This document shows positions 1 through 13,700 of a stretch of DNA of 64,000 nt, one piece after another. Source of the DNA: Chloranthus sessilifolius. Its lineage: Eukaryota > Streptophyta > Magnoliopsida > Chloranthales > Chloranthaceae. The stretch lies in assembly GCA_021018995.1 (NCBI GenBank), contig CM037591.1, positions 2,424,001 to 2,488,000 on the forward strand. The letters run 5' to 3'. Position numbers and translations under genes: made by a program. The notes beneath the pieces are model-generated. The model did no database searches and was not told the origin of the DNA. It saw nothing but the letters and a program-made list of their open reading frames with translations. Within the stretch, counting starts at the first letter, position 1, and every line of letters begins with the position of its first letter.

Positions 1-768
1 TCTGGTTTCTTTTGTATGCTTTCCAGCTTCTCGCTGTTTTTTTTAATACATTCCTGGACTTTTTACCGATCAAAAAAAAAGAAGGCCAAGCAAGGTACTC
101 GGCCCAAAAATAAAAACTGACTTCTTACTGATAAACCCCCCCCCCCCCCCCCCAAAAAAAAAAAGAGAAGGAACTACATGACTGACTGCTAGACTGAGAG
201 TGAGATCCCCTGGCTGTGGCCCGCAAACGACGTCCTTGCCTCATGCGCGATGGCGTAGCCATCGGAGGATCCCACACTGAACCTGCTCAACACCAACAAC
301 TCTATCCTATGGTGGGCGAAGCCACTCCCAATCCCGGAGAATCACCTCCGCAAATGCGGGGTCGGGTTGGATAGGACCAAACCAAATCGGGAGGATCTGT
401 GGAATCAGAACGATCGGATCTAATTGTTGCTTCGCGTTCAGGTATTGCACCAGTGGGGCACGTTGGCAAAGCTAGACACCATCATAGCAGATCATCGCGT
501 GTAAAATTTATCGCAGCCCTTCCTGTGCCATACTTCTAAAAAACATCTTCTATTTCATTCTTCCCAACAGAAAATTCCTATCGGAAGCAACCTCCACCAA
601 TTTCCAATCGACCAAACGTCTCCCACACAGAAAATTATAAAAACATTTCACTGCGAATTTCCCTTTCTTCTCCCAAATCCACTCTTCTGTCTAACCTGTT
701 TCCGCCAATCCTCATTTTACTCGGCTTCTCCAACAATTTTAATAGTTCTCACTCCACTTCCTCTTTTA
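1..768. other. non-genic flank, left edge
   Basis: Homopolymer runs (poly-C about 137-153) and a GC-richer stretch at 190-500 with no frame that I recognise. A remnant of a retroelement or of a gene's 5' end is possible. Confidence 0.4.
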
Positions 769-978
769 GGCTGTGTTTGGGATTGCTATTTGGAGGCAAA
801 GAGCTGCCTCGTTAAAAGATTAGGTTTAAATTGTTCTTTTAAAGAAACCCAAATTCAGCTCTTTCACTCTCCGAAAGAACTAAGACCACTTACAACCATA
901 CCCAGCCCCATACCAAAGTGCTCTGCGCCAGAGCAGAGAGCTGCTCTTTGCCTCCAAAGAGCAATCCCGAACACAGCC
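769..978. mobile_element. Tourist-like (PIF/Harbinger) MITE, 210 bp
   Basis: Terminal inverted repeats GGCTGTGTTTGGGATTGC / GGCTGTGTTCGGGATTGC, with the 3-bp target duplication TTA on both sides (766-768 and 979-981). The size and TWA duplication are typical of Tourist elements. Confidence 0.88.
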
Positions 979-2236
979 TTAGATTCCTTCGAAGTTGAAT
1001 ATCCCACGAAGATTCATTTCGCTCTGTCCCCAATCTTTCTCTACCGTTGCATTTTTATCTGCTGCTACACCAAAAATCCTGGGAACTGGGTGTTCCCGAT
1101 GAAGGTAGAGCATTTTTTGCAACAGTAAGATAGAAGGCGATTTGGCTGGAAAGAAACTCAAGGGTCTTTAGAAAAATTGGTAAGCCGTGCTATAAGGTTG
1201 GTAAGTCAGCCAAAAACTTCATTCTCAGTTGGTTCATGATTGGTGACCGTACTTGGGATGACCAAGATCTTCTGGCTACTACGGTTTAGGAGGGGCTGCA
1301 TCTCTAGCTTCTATCTCGCTGCTGCGGTAGCTTTGTCCTTTGGGTCACAGGCTGACACTGTTTCTCCTTTGGGTCTGTGAGAGCTTTGTGAGTCTATTCC
1401 GGGTTTTGTTTTGCTGCTTCCTTTCGTGTAGTCTCTTGCTACACGCCAAGGTAAGCTTTTCTCTTGTATTTCCTTTCCGTTTTTTATATATTATTTTGCC
1501 ACCTCCCAAAAAAAAAATATAATAATCTTCACACAAAAGCATGTTCCTCACACAAACAATCCTTCCATAAACTAGCCTTGTCTGCCTTTCCTACACAGAA
1601 ACAAATATCCTTTACAAAACTCACTCTAGTCCTATGGACTCCTTTCCACCTACCCAGCCCTACTCTTCCTCTAGGCCCCTTAACACTCCACCCCCAATTC
1701 TCTCTTCCATATTTATCCACAATCCCCCGTGCCCACCATTCATTCACTTCCTCACTCACTCGGTCACTCTCAATAGCCACTTTGCCAGTAAGGCCTTGTT
1801 CAAGTACTCCAACGATTTGATTCGTAGGCCTCTTGCATTCATAGGTAACCTAACTACCTCCCAATAGTTTTTTTAACTTTAACCATAAATTCTTGACATG
1901 ATATAAATTCCTAGATACATCTCAAATCTCTAAATATTTTGATAATTGCTTAAGATGTCTAAAAATTTTAACATATACCTTGCACACCTTTCCAAAATAC
2001 TATTAGACATTTCCATTACACCATAACCTAAAAATTTGTCTCTAATACCAGTACAAACTTTGGGCCACACTCGATACTCAGGTTTTCTTCGAAAAAAAAT
2101 TAATAGAACACTCGAACATATAACGATGTACCAAGTTAATGCCTTGCGGAAGTTAGCACATCACAATACAGTGCTCCTAGCACTTTGTAGCAAGTTTTTT
2201 TAATATGAATTTCATTTCAGCGCGAACCTTGTGCAA

Positions 2237-2279
<43 letters not shown>

Positions 2280-2546
2280 ATGATCTCTTTCATAGAAACT
2301 AAAAGTCATTTACAGAAATTGGGTTCACTCCCAAACAATTTCAAATTCTAATGAAAAGAAGAATAAATATGTCAGAATTTGCAGACAGACGGCATTGCTT
2401 TAATGATTTACTTTAGCTCATAAAGAATATTAGATCACAGAAGATCCAAATTGTGGTGGATTTCATTTAATAAAATATATTGTTACAGATGCAATTCAGA
2501 TTATTATTATCTCTACAACATGAAAATAATTGGAAGCACCTTAAAA
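979..2546. other. 3' flank of the amidase gene, no gene recognised
   Basis: Short open frames on both strands at 979-1870 have no recognisable motif. The nearest part (about 2100-2546) should include the amidase 3' UTR, but no convincing minus-strand polyadenylation hexamer was fixed. Confidence 0.4.
2240..2276. repeat. (TA)n microsatellite
   Basis: About 18 perfect TA units downstream of the amidase stop. Confidence 0.95.
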
Positions 2547-3522
2547 TCAAAGAGGTGTGCTACCATCTAATGTTAAAAGAACCTTGTATAGGTCTGGGCG
2601 CCGATCCCGAAAAACTCCCCAACTGTGCCTCTTGAACTTTATCTCATTCAGGTCAAACTCTGCTATCAAAATGTCTTCATCTTTGTCATTCGCAGCTGCC
2701 ACTATTTCTCCACTTGGCCCTGTTCTTCGCAAGGTTAATATTGCATACTATAGCACATCCATGTATACAATTCATCAACATGAAACTGAATATAACCAAG
2801 GTATCAGTATCGGTATCAGATAACCGATCCATCTTGGACCGATAAGTATCGGTCGATTACGGATACAGTATCGCCGATAACTTATTTTTATTTATTTATT
2901 TTTAAAATGTAAAAAAAGAAGAGAAAAAAAACAAGTTGTTGTTACAAGTCTGCTCTAACATCTCGCTAATTGCAAGTATGTTCTCTTCTTTTTCCTTAAT
3001 AAAATTTGTATTTAATGATTAAAAAAGAAGAAGCTGTTGTTACATAGTGCCATTGTTGGTTGCGTGGACATAGTGGAGCTTATAGTGATATCCAAGTATA
3101 GATCTGACGACACCCATTAAATAGACAAGGAGCGGAGATACTCCTCGACAATGTTAACTAGGCAAGTGGCACTAGTGCCAAAGTGTCAAGGTACCATTAG
3201 CTATTTGGCATGGAAATTTATGAAATTCCAATATGGCGACACGGCTATATACATATATAGACAGAGGGACACTGCACTAGAGTTGTAGAGTTGAATCGAT
3301 ACTCGAGTAATTTGGGTGCAATGTGGCACCTAATCCGAGGATCAAGTGCCACGGCAACAGGTGCAAGATTGATCAACGACCTTCCAAAAAAAACGAAAAA
3401 TATTGTATATTCATTGGACCGTTGATTTTGCAGTCAAAGATTGAAAAGTTTTAATGTGTAAAATTTTTGGGTGAAAAACCCACATCTTTGACCCGTGAAA
3501 TGAAGGGAAAAAAGTTACTTAC

Positions 3523-3553
<31 letters not shown>

Positions 3554-3638
3554 CTCGAGGGACTGATGAACCCTTAGAGGACGTGGTGCAACTCGAGATA
3601 ACGCCACACACACACACACACATGTATTTATATAAACA

Positions 3639-3684
<46 letters not shown>

Positions 3685-6600
3685 TAGGGAAGCGGGGACA
3701 GTAAGTTTCAACCCTCAGACAATGCCATTTGGGTGCCATATGGATGTGCACAAGGTCAATCTAAGACCATTTAACAAAAACTTACTAAAAAGCATTTTAA
3801 ACACCATAGTGAATGGCCGTCAATGCCTTAAAACATGAATGGTGAGTTGAATATCAACCCATCAAGCATTTTTACACCGTAAGATCAAGGCGATTGATTT
3901 ACTTGTCTTTTAATTTTTTTTCCAAAACCCCTTTGGGGGAGTGAATCTTAGGGCGGAAGCGATGCCATGTGGCTATTGCAGTGCTAAGTGGCACTGCAAT
4001 GGGCGTTATCCCAACATTCAAACTTGGGACAACATCTTAGGCATCCCTTTTCCATATATGTATGTATATATAAATCTGACGGGAAATCTTAGAGAGCTAA
4101 TTGAGAAACTACTTAATAAAAAGATGAACTCTATATATAATGTATGTTGTGAAACTCCGTAAAATATTGCTCAATATATAATGGATCCAAGTTCTTTCAT
4201 TTATAATTTAGTAAACTTAAAAATCACCTTTTTCCTAAGACGGCAGTTATTTTACCTTATCAAAACAAGGGGCTCTTTGATGGTATCAGGTGGTATTTTT
4301 CCGTACATGTCTAGAAGTATCACGTCATGTTGAGGATTGTCCAAGTGCCAGCACAACAAAAAATCCCAAAAAAAGTGCCCAGGTAACACAGCTTACAGCT
4401 TTCTAGTATAGTGATCAAGTAGGGCTTCAGGAATAAGACCGCTTGCGAAAAATTAGGGGTGCAGATTCGGTTAACTGAACTGAACCGAAACCGAAATTTC
4501 GGTTTTCGGGTCGGTTTCTACAAAACCGAAACATTTCGGTTTCGGTTAACCGAACTTTTCATCCCCTAAAACTGAAACCAAACCGATCCGATTTCGGTTT
4601 TGGTTGGTTCCGTCGTCGGTTTTTTCTTAATCCTTTTTTTGCTTTTTTAACTTTTCAGTTTTTTGTCGGTTTTCTCACCCTACCCAGCCGGATTTCAGTT
4701 TTTAGTTACCAAAACCGAAAGCGAAACAGGCTGAATCGGTTTGGTGTTGGTTTCCAGTCAGTTTTAGTCTGGTTCAGGCCAGTTGGAAGGCTTGTTTTTC
4801 GGTCAATTTTCAGGTTTCGGTTTCCACCCTAGGAAAAATTTCAGAAAAAAGGTAAAAGAAAAGGAAACTAAAAATTATAGAAAGATATTAAAAAAATAAA
4901 AATTGGAAAAATAAGATTTTTTTTAGAAAAATTCGGGAAAAGTCAGAAAATTTGAGTTTTATTCGCAAAATTTACAAATCTTTTTGAGATAGTTGTGACT
5001 TTTTTTAAATGTCGCGATTTAATCATCAACTCAAAAGGTCACAATTAATACGTGACATTTTAAAAATTCGGTGAATTTGGACACGCTGCTTCCTAGAACA
5101 CTATAAATGAGTACATTAGGAAACCTAAACTTGTCTGACCCATTGGACTGTCAAATACCTGCTATAAATGAGTTGCCGTAAAATGTGATTTCACTGTTTC
5201 CGTGTTCTGTCTTGATTATCTCCTTTCCAATCCGGTTCGAAGCTACTAGAGGCACCTACATCATGAGTCCATGACCTAATAATAGTAAGTTCCTTAAAAG
5301 GGATTTGTCGAAAATGTGACACCTAGGATGCATAAACTGGGTGGCATTATTTGCACCCGTTTTTCCTACGAAGAGCACAGACTTCCACCATAAAAAACCG
5401 TTGCCTGCCTTGAATCAGACGATGGAGATCGTTTTTCGTCCCAATCTTCCACATAATTGATCTTGAGCTCATGGCACAGCTATCAGATGGTCACATGTTG
5501 ATTTCACATGGCGCAAATCCCCAAAAACTGCCGTCTGCTAGGACGCCCATGATCATGGTCACTTTTGAGGATGTGTGCCACGTGAAATCAACATGTGACC
5601 GTCTGATAGATGTGCTATGCTCTCAAGATATATTGTGTAGAAGATTGGGACGAAAAATGATCTCCATAGTCTGATTCAAGGCAATCACCGATAGTTTATG
5701 GTGGAAGAGTGTGTGATATTCACAGGAAAAACGGGTGCAAATACTGCAACCCACATTAACTAGCCTAACAAGCCGGTAGATAAACTCCAAAGTTTAGGCC
5801 ATAATCAATTATAGGAAATAAAAAATTACCAAATTTGCCCCAGCATGCCCTTGCATAACTCGCTTCCAATGATCGCGGGAATCTAGTCCTTCATCTTGTG
5901 GTTCTGATCCAATAGCAGTAGGGTAAAACAATATTTCTGCACCTTGAAGAACCATGGCTCGGGCAGCTTCTGGAAACCACTGATCCCAGCAGATAGCTGC
6001 CACAGAGAACGAACCAAATGCTTCAGGTAGAGTATAATACTTGCAAGAAATCATGGGTCAACTTCTCTTTGTAGAGAAAAGATGATGCGATAGTACAAAT
6101 CTTGGTGCTTCTCACATTCTATATCAAACAACTAAATACATTTCATAAACGCAAGCACCGCTGATCATGGGTCAAAATCTCGGATGATACAAGTACGTAT
6201 TGTCCAATAGGTACTGGTATCGCTCGTCAGCGGTACACGATACATAGCCTATATATGTGATTTTTTTCATTATATCACCGATACATTGTATGTATCGGCA
6301 ATATTGATATATATCTTCTCAGTATTGATAGTGGACGATACGTATTGGAAAATCGAGATTTTGATCCATGCTGATGATAATAATCTGTATGAAACTTTGG
6401 GTCTTATGCGTTCTTACCAACTCCAATCCTGGCAAACTTAGTTTTGAAGACCTGTTTTTGTATAACATCAGGAGTCACCATTAGTTCATCTTAAATAATC
6501 ATTAAATAATGGTTTCTGTAGAAGTATAAAACATGGGTCGAAATAACATAAAAGAACATAAGATGATATAAAACAATAGTCCACCTTGAAGCCGGTGTCA

Positions 6601-7659
6601 CCTGGATTAAAATAGAATTTTTCTTCATAGCCTGCATCAGAGAATGCTTATTTAATCAAAATAGAAATGAAAGATGAGAGATCAGTGTTTTAAAAACCGG
6701 ACTGTTGTGGTTCAATCGGAACTGGATGGTTTCCGACCCGGTTGCGTCGAAAACAGTCTGTGGAGGATTTTTTGGTCAAACGTGGTCAAAACTGCCTGAA
6801 AACAGTGAAACCGGCTCGAAAACCACAAAAATGCCCTGAAAATTGTAGATTTTTTTTTTTTTTTTATCGGTAAAGGTACGAAATATATTAAAGCAAACCA
6901 GCGAGGAGCTGGAAACCTTACAACGCACAGGATGAAACCCCCGAAAATTGTAGAATTCAAACAATAAACTATTATTTATTTCAAAATTTGGCTCCCTCCC
7001 TCCCTGACGCATCATTGACCAGTCCAAACCGCAGTCGAAGCACCCAGACCATGAACCGTAGCCCTCTATGATTCTGAGTGTGGTTTGAATTTAAAAACAC
7101 TGCGAGAGATTCAAGAAGAATTGAGGATCATGCCATGCATACTTGCCTGGTCCATCTGGAATATGGGACTTCCTGTACAGGCCAAGATTTGTCCCATCCG
7201 CATCGATTACGGCTACTGAATTGTAGTGAGCATTATTTGCTTCTTCAAAAAAACTTACAGGAATCACAACACCCAACTCTTTTGCAACCTTCTGCATCCT
7301 ATAAAAAGAACTTTTGAATTATAACTTGTATGTTATCATATGTTCTTCCAAAACTGTTTTCAGGGTTCTCCTTCTACCTTAGAATCGTAGGGTGCCCTTC
7401 ATAAGGCTTTGCTCGGCTAAAGAAATCCTGCTTCTGTGCTTGACAGAAATAATACCCCTCGAATAGTTCCTAAAAGTTTCAGAAGAGTTAAAAAATATGA
7501 ACAGAAGCGATAACAAGAATTGTAACAAGGCATTGGCATTTTGAAAATTTTTACTGATCTTAATAGATTCGGTACTTTAAAAAAAAATTCCTATGTCAAT
7601 TTTCAGAAAACAATTAGGAAACATATAGAAATATCTTGCTCAGCAAGGGTTTAATGGAT

Positions 7660-7757
<98 letters not shown>

Positions 7758-10700
7758 GGTAGATCCTCTAGTGTGCTTCATAAGCAATACGAAAAAACAC
7801 AGATCTATGTTTTTGAGAGACTGTTTCCTGATATCATGGTAACCATCATGCTACCTTGCAAAGGATTAAACTGCTGCTATTTCCCATGTTTAACAAAAGA
7901 TTCCACGTGTCAATATTATAGATGTCTGAAACAATCTTTTCATATGATGCAACTGATGCAACCTTTATTATTGATTATAAAAGCATCAAACAGCCCTTAT
8001 AACCATCCTTATGATTGACCATGACCCTAAACGTCATGGCTACATACATAAAGCGGGTATCATTATGAAGCCCTAAGTTGGTATGATATCCACTGAAAAC
8101 GTGTCACTGTAGTCAAAACCAAGGATCTGAGTAAATCCTCTAGTCACCAATCTTGCCTTACTTCGCTCAACACTACCATCAGTTTGATGCTTCCCTGTAA
8201 AAACCCACACCCAACAGTTTTCTTATCCGATGAAAGAGATACAAGCATGGGTCAAAATATCGTTTGATACTGGTACATGCCGGATGATACATGCTGGTAT
8301 CGGAGGTCACCGGTACGGTACATTCAATGTACCGTACTGGTGCTTCTCATACATTTTTGGAATGTGCCGGATGATACATTCCAATGTATCGTCCAGAACC
8401 GGTACATATCGCCTGATACGTACCAGTATCGGAGCTGGACCCTACGTACCAGAAAACTGGTATTTTAATCCATGGGTACAAGAGTCCAAGTGTCATTCTT
8501 CTAAAAAACATCTATCTCAGCCTCCATGGTAGCTTTCCACTCAGGGTGCAGCACAGTAGGTGGAATGTTAACAACCAAAATCAGTAAGATAGGCTTAACA
8601 GGAAGGGAGAGAGAGCCAAATAAGAAACATATTGGACTAAATGATTACTAATGATACAACTGCATTCACCTTTGCGCTAGGCTATAGGCAAATCGATGGG
8701 GACATAAGGCATCGAGGCCTCTCATAGCACTTTGGGAGGAGGTTGAAGACCCACGTGCACTTGTGCGGCATGTGAGAAGACACACATGGGAGGAGAAAGT
8801 GGAGAGAGAAAAATAACTGCACTGCGCAAACTCAGATATCAAGTGCGCAAAACAGGACAGAACCCGAATTTCAGAGCCGCGAGAATTCGTGCGCGCGAAC
8901 TCGGCCGTGTCCATATGAGCGCCCACGATTTGAGTTGAAAACTTCCATTTTCGTTGCTTGTTTCAAGAGTTAGTTTAGGAGCCTAGTCTTCTATTCTTGG
9001 TAGTTTTGGGACTCCAAGTCTTCTAAATTGCCTTGTAAAGACAATCTAATTACTAGTTGATGAATGAATCAAAGGCTATTTTGCTCTAGTAAAACCTTGA
9101 GAAATTGTGAAGGGTTTCCTTTGAGAGAGCGAATCTTCAATTTCCCGAGATGGATTTGGTGCGAACAAAATAATATCCTTGGTGAAATTCCTTGGATTCT
9201 CTCTCTTATTAAATCTTATTGATTATTTTCAGGTATAGATCTTTCAATCTTTGATTAAAACCTAAAAATAAATCTTCTTCAAATTTCATGTTGTTGGAAT
9301 TAATTCTTTTAGAATTCTCAGTTTTGATTGTAATCTTTTTATTTGAATTCAACTTTTCATTTTCCATTGATTAATTTAATCCCTTCGAGCCTTAAATTCT
9401 TCAAGCACTAGAATTGTCGCTTGGTGCCTAGACTAGAGTGAAAATTGAGTTCTATCATTGGAACCCTATTTTTTAGATCGGGAAAGGACCGAATGCAGAT
9501 TGAACACTAAATCAGATTAATCCAATGGCCAGGTTTAAATTTATTAAATGTTTATGTGTTTTGGGATAATTTCGATATTTTCGTTGCTCAATTAAATCCC
9601 AATTTGATTTCAAATTGCATATTTAGGGTTTATTTGTTCATCCTGCAACACAAATCCAAAGGGTCGAGCAAAGATGGGCTAGTTGGAGAAGTAACATCAT
9701 CATAAGGAGAACCAGTAGGATCTGAAGGGGAGGTAGAAGCTAGTAGAAATGCAGAAGGGACCTCACAATGGAAATTCATTTTACTAGGCAAGGAACCAAA
9801 ATTGGGAAACCTATGATTGAGAGTTCTCAAATGGACATGTCCCAATCGAATATGCCATAAGATAATATTTATTCTTGTAGGAATTAGAGAGGATGAAAAA
9901 ACAAAAGATGATAATGATGAAAAAGGGGTCACCAAACAAAAGTGATATAAACCACCACTCTCATACCCAAGACCAATCATAATCCTCGTAGTCAAATCCT
10001 CAAAAGTACAATATGAAGGATAACACATTACCCAACATTTCATATGTTTAGTCACGCTACTAACAAATAAAAGCTTTGTAGCAAGATTATTAACAGGAAG
10101 AACCTTTGTAAGAGCAAAGGACGATGACAAATTAATGTTACCTGCACGACCAATAGGGGGTGAGACAGCCATATGCTAAGTGAACATTTATAGTAAACGA
10201 AGGATTTAATAACCATGTAGAAAAAAGGGAAGCCCTGCTAGATATATCATCCGAGACACTTGAATCAGTGATCCTAGCGGAGGAAGAATGATGGGAACAT
10301 CAACTGATATAGGGTGTATGAGAAGGGCACGAAAAAGCTCAAAGCATCTAAGCCTGTCATAGCACTTTGAGAGGAGGCTGACGACCCATGTACACCTGTG
10401 CACCATACGAGAAGACCCCACTTTGGAAAGATGCGCACATGGGGACCAAGGAAGCAAGAGTTGGAGGAAATCGCAAAACACCTGAATTTTGGGATATGAG
10501 TATACAATGATTCAGACCATTGGAATACCAGTTCCCGCTATTGGATCTTCATCAACATTTATTTCGATCGTCGGATCTTGACCATTCGTGATTCATACCG
10601 TTGGATCATTGATCGTGTGAAGAATCGTTGCTACATTCATGTTGATTTGATCGTGTGGTGGACTTTCATTTTGGTCTATTAGTTTTCATAGGTTGCGTTT

Positions 10701-13700
10701 GTTTTGTTTTAATATTATATGTTAAGTCTTAGGGGTCAGGCACATTATTGCGACACGTGACCATCAATTTCGTCACTTTTAGTGCAATCCTCGGAAAAGT
10801 GGTCATAACTTCTTCAATATATGCCGGAACTGTGCGATTCTTGTCTTGTTAGAAAGCTACTTCGATAAGCTTTCAAAAAGACTAATTTCGCGTCAAACGG
10901 ACATCGTTTGACCTTGAAAAGTAGTCATGTAATAAATAAAAAAAGGTCTAGTGGTGAAATTAATTGTGACTATTAGATTAAGAAGTTTTAATGGTTAATT
11001 AGGAGTTTTAATTTTAGTAATATTATTAGGGTTTCTTTTCTTTATAAATACATTGTAATCTCTTTTGAGAAAACAGTTTAATGAATGAAATTTATGAGTG
11101 TTTTGAACATTTGTTCGAATTTAAGAGAGTGATTCTTTCATCCTAAAAGAGTGATTCTTCTCCTGCTTGTGGATTGGTGCAAGACAAATAATTTCATTGG
11201 TGAAATTCCAGGGATTTCCATTACCTTCTTTCTTATCTTCTTAATGAGTTATCAGGTAATATTTAGTATTTATTACTTTGATTAAACAAACCCAAAATAT
11301 ATTTCGTCTACTATGTTGTTGGAATTTATTCTTAATTCCCCGTTATTAAAATCTCATGAATTTCCCTTGATTAATTTAAACCCTTTTCGACTATAAAATC
11401 TTCAAAGTGAAATATCACCTTATGTAGCAGATGAATTAAATGAAACCAACGACATCACAACTCACAAAGGATGGCCAATTACTTCACTATTCTTTGGCAC
11501 ACAAACACATAACACAACAAATCTGGAGCACGAGCTTCAATCACACATAGTTACACCTTTCTTCTGTTTTGATATGTAAACAAGGGCACTATATGCACAC
11601 ATGGGGATGAGACACACAAACAACCATAACACAAAAAATTGAGTTTCCAACAAAGGAAAACCCCAATACACAACTACTTTAAAAAAATAAAAAATTTAAA
11701 AACATGTCAAATATAAGAAAAGGAGATGAACTTAACTCTTAAACACTAATACCATGTGAAAATGGAAAAGAATTAAGGGTTTCACACAAATTAAGGAGAG
11801 AATAAATAAGATGAGAGAAAAGAAAAAGAGGGAAAGTGGAGAGAGAATAGAGATGTGAATACTGATTATTGTTCATGCAGTGCTCTTCATGTGAAAAGTA
11901 ATCACCTCTTCATTTGTCAATCTAGAATTAATATATGTGATCATAAACACGCTTTTAATACAAGCATGCCATCAAACTTATTCCTATATTGCCATCAATG
12001 AACTTGTTGTTCCTAGTCTACCCCTATTCACTAATAACAGCTAATATGCAAATGCTCAACAATAAGGGATGTCAACAGGGTCAGGTCGACCTGATACCAA
12101 CCCGGGTTTTTTACCGAGTTCGGCACATAAACTCGACTTGTCAGGTCAGGAATGAGTATCAAACCTGACATTTGGAATCAACCTGATATTTTATATGTAT
12201 ATAAATTGTGGAAATTAGGGGGTTTTAACCAGGTCGGGCGTCGATTTTTCACGTCTGGTCGGGCTGGGCATATACCCTTGACCCATCGGGTCAGGCATAC
12301 ACCAATTTCCTGTTGGGCAGTAACATTTTGGTCTGACACGACCCGTTGACAGCCCTACCAACAATAAGAGTTGTTTATTGGGAAACAAAGACTGAAAACT
12401 GGATATTAACACAGTCCAACTTTTATAATGTAATACCTGAATAAGAACAATGTTCGCACCCTTTTTGTGAGCAGCTCTAACCAACCTGCAAAAACAAGGA
12501 TTGTTATGAACCTATGCCACTATATAACAGTACAAATCAACTGAAACTCGATAAAATAAAAAACCAACTAGTAAAATTTCATGGACTACTAGCATTAGGC
12601 AACATAAACTGGCATTTTAACTAGAAAAAGGCTAGAGCATGAGAGGACTAAGATGAATATCAATGACATATTAAAGATTGGAGCCTCAAAATGAACAAAT
12701 CCTATTATTGTTTCAGCAACTACAAATGATGATTCTATAGATTATGTGTCCCTACGTTTTAAAATTATTTTGATATCTTTATGTCTTGGGAGTGGGAGTG
12801 TAGTGCTTCTTATGTGAATTTTTTTTATTTTCCTGTGATCTTTCAACTTTTCTTTCTAATAAAATCCAACATTTTAGGTAATCCCATTTTAAAATCCAGG
12901 ATATTTTTAGAGTTACTGCCAATCGTTTGTTAAAATACTACAGGCAAGTATATAGGGGACAAAACAGAAGTTTATTTCCAACTTCAATTGTAGAGGAGAC
13001 TGAGACGGAGTAAAAATATAACTATGGATTGTGCTTCAGAATGGATGCTACTATTTAAACATAGAAACGGATTTCACATGCCTAACAGAGAAATCTCAAC
13101 CCCCTGAAACTACATAAATATTTTACTTTACCCACAAAAACTCAGATTTTTTTTTGCCTAATGTCGTCAACATTAAGAAAGCAGGAATGTGTTTGCAATT
13201 TTGCTTTCAACATTACCTATCTTCTATCAACAGAGATAATTCGGTGTTCACTACTTGAGCCCGTCCTGCCAACGCCAGCTTATATTATTAGCCAATTTTG
13301 GGACACAAGAAGCCCATGCATTAAATGTATACATCAAAATGGGTTTCAAACCCAACAAACAAACTTGATATATGATATGAATTACCAAAGTGATAAATAT
13401 GATGTATGTGCGTCACATACATCCCTCTCTGGAGTCTTTTCAATCTATCTCCTTATGGGAATTTTCTTCTTCCTTTATGTTTGTAGTTGTATGTGTACAT
13501 CTCGTGTTGGCATATCATAATAGGGTGGCATTATTCACACTCGTTTTTCTTCCGATTTTCCACCATAAAAGACTTGTTGACTGCCTTGAATCAGACATGA
13601 ATATTATTTTTGTCCCAATCTTCCACACAACAGATCTTGAGATCATGGTGCAACTACCTATCAAATGGTCAAATCTTGATTACACATGGTACACATCCCC

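Larger units (their letters stand above)
7470..12436 (-). other. amidase intron 2 (5.0 kb)
   Basis: Donor CAG|gtatta and acceptor ttttag. It contains a TA/CA microsatellite, the 8246 MITE, the copia pol fragment, the paired repeats and the 12065 MITE. 11400-12050 is AT-rich with nothing recognised. Confidence 0.85.

Noticed and set aside
790-1128. 112-codon plus-strand frame
   Set aside because: Its first 60 codons are a Tourist MITE and the rest has no motif.
3515-3751. 78-codon minus-strand frame
   Set aside because: Made of poly-A, GA and CA repeats.
7636-7842. 68-codon plus-strand frame
   Set aside because: TA and CA microsatellite translation inside amidase intron 2.
12215-12484. 89-codon minus-strand frame as a complete small gene
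   Set aside because: Only its first 16 codons are coding (amidase exon 2); the rest is intron and MITE.
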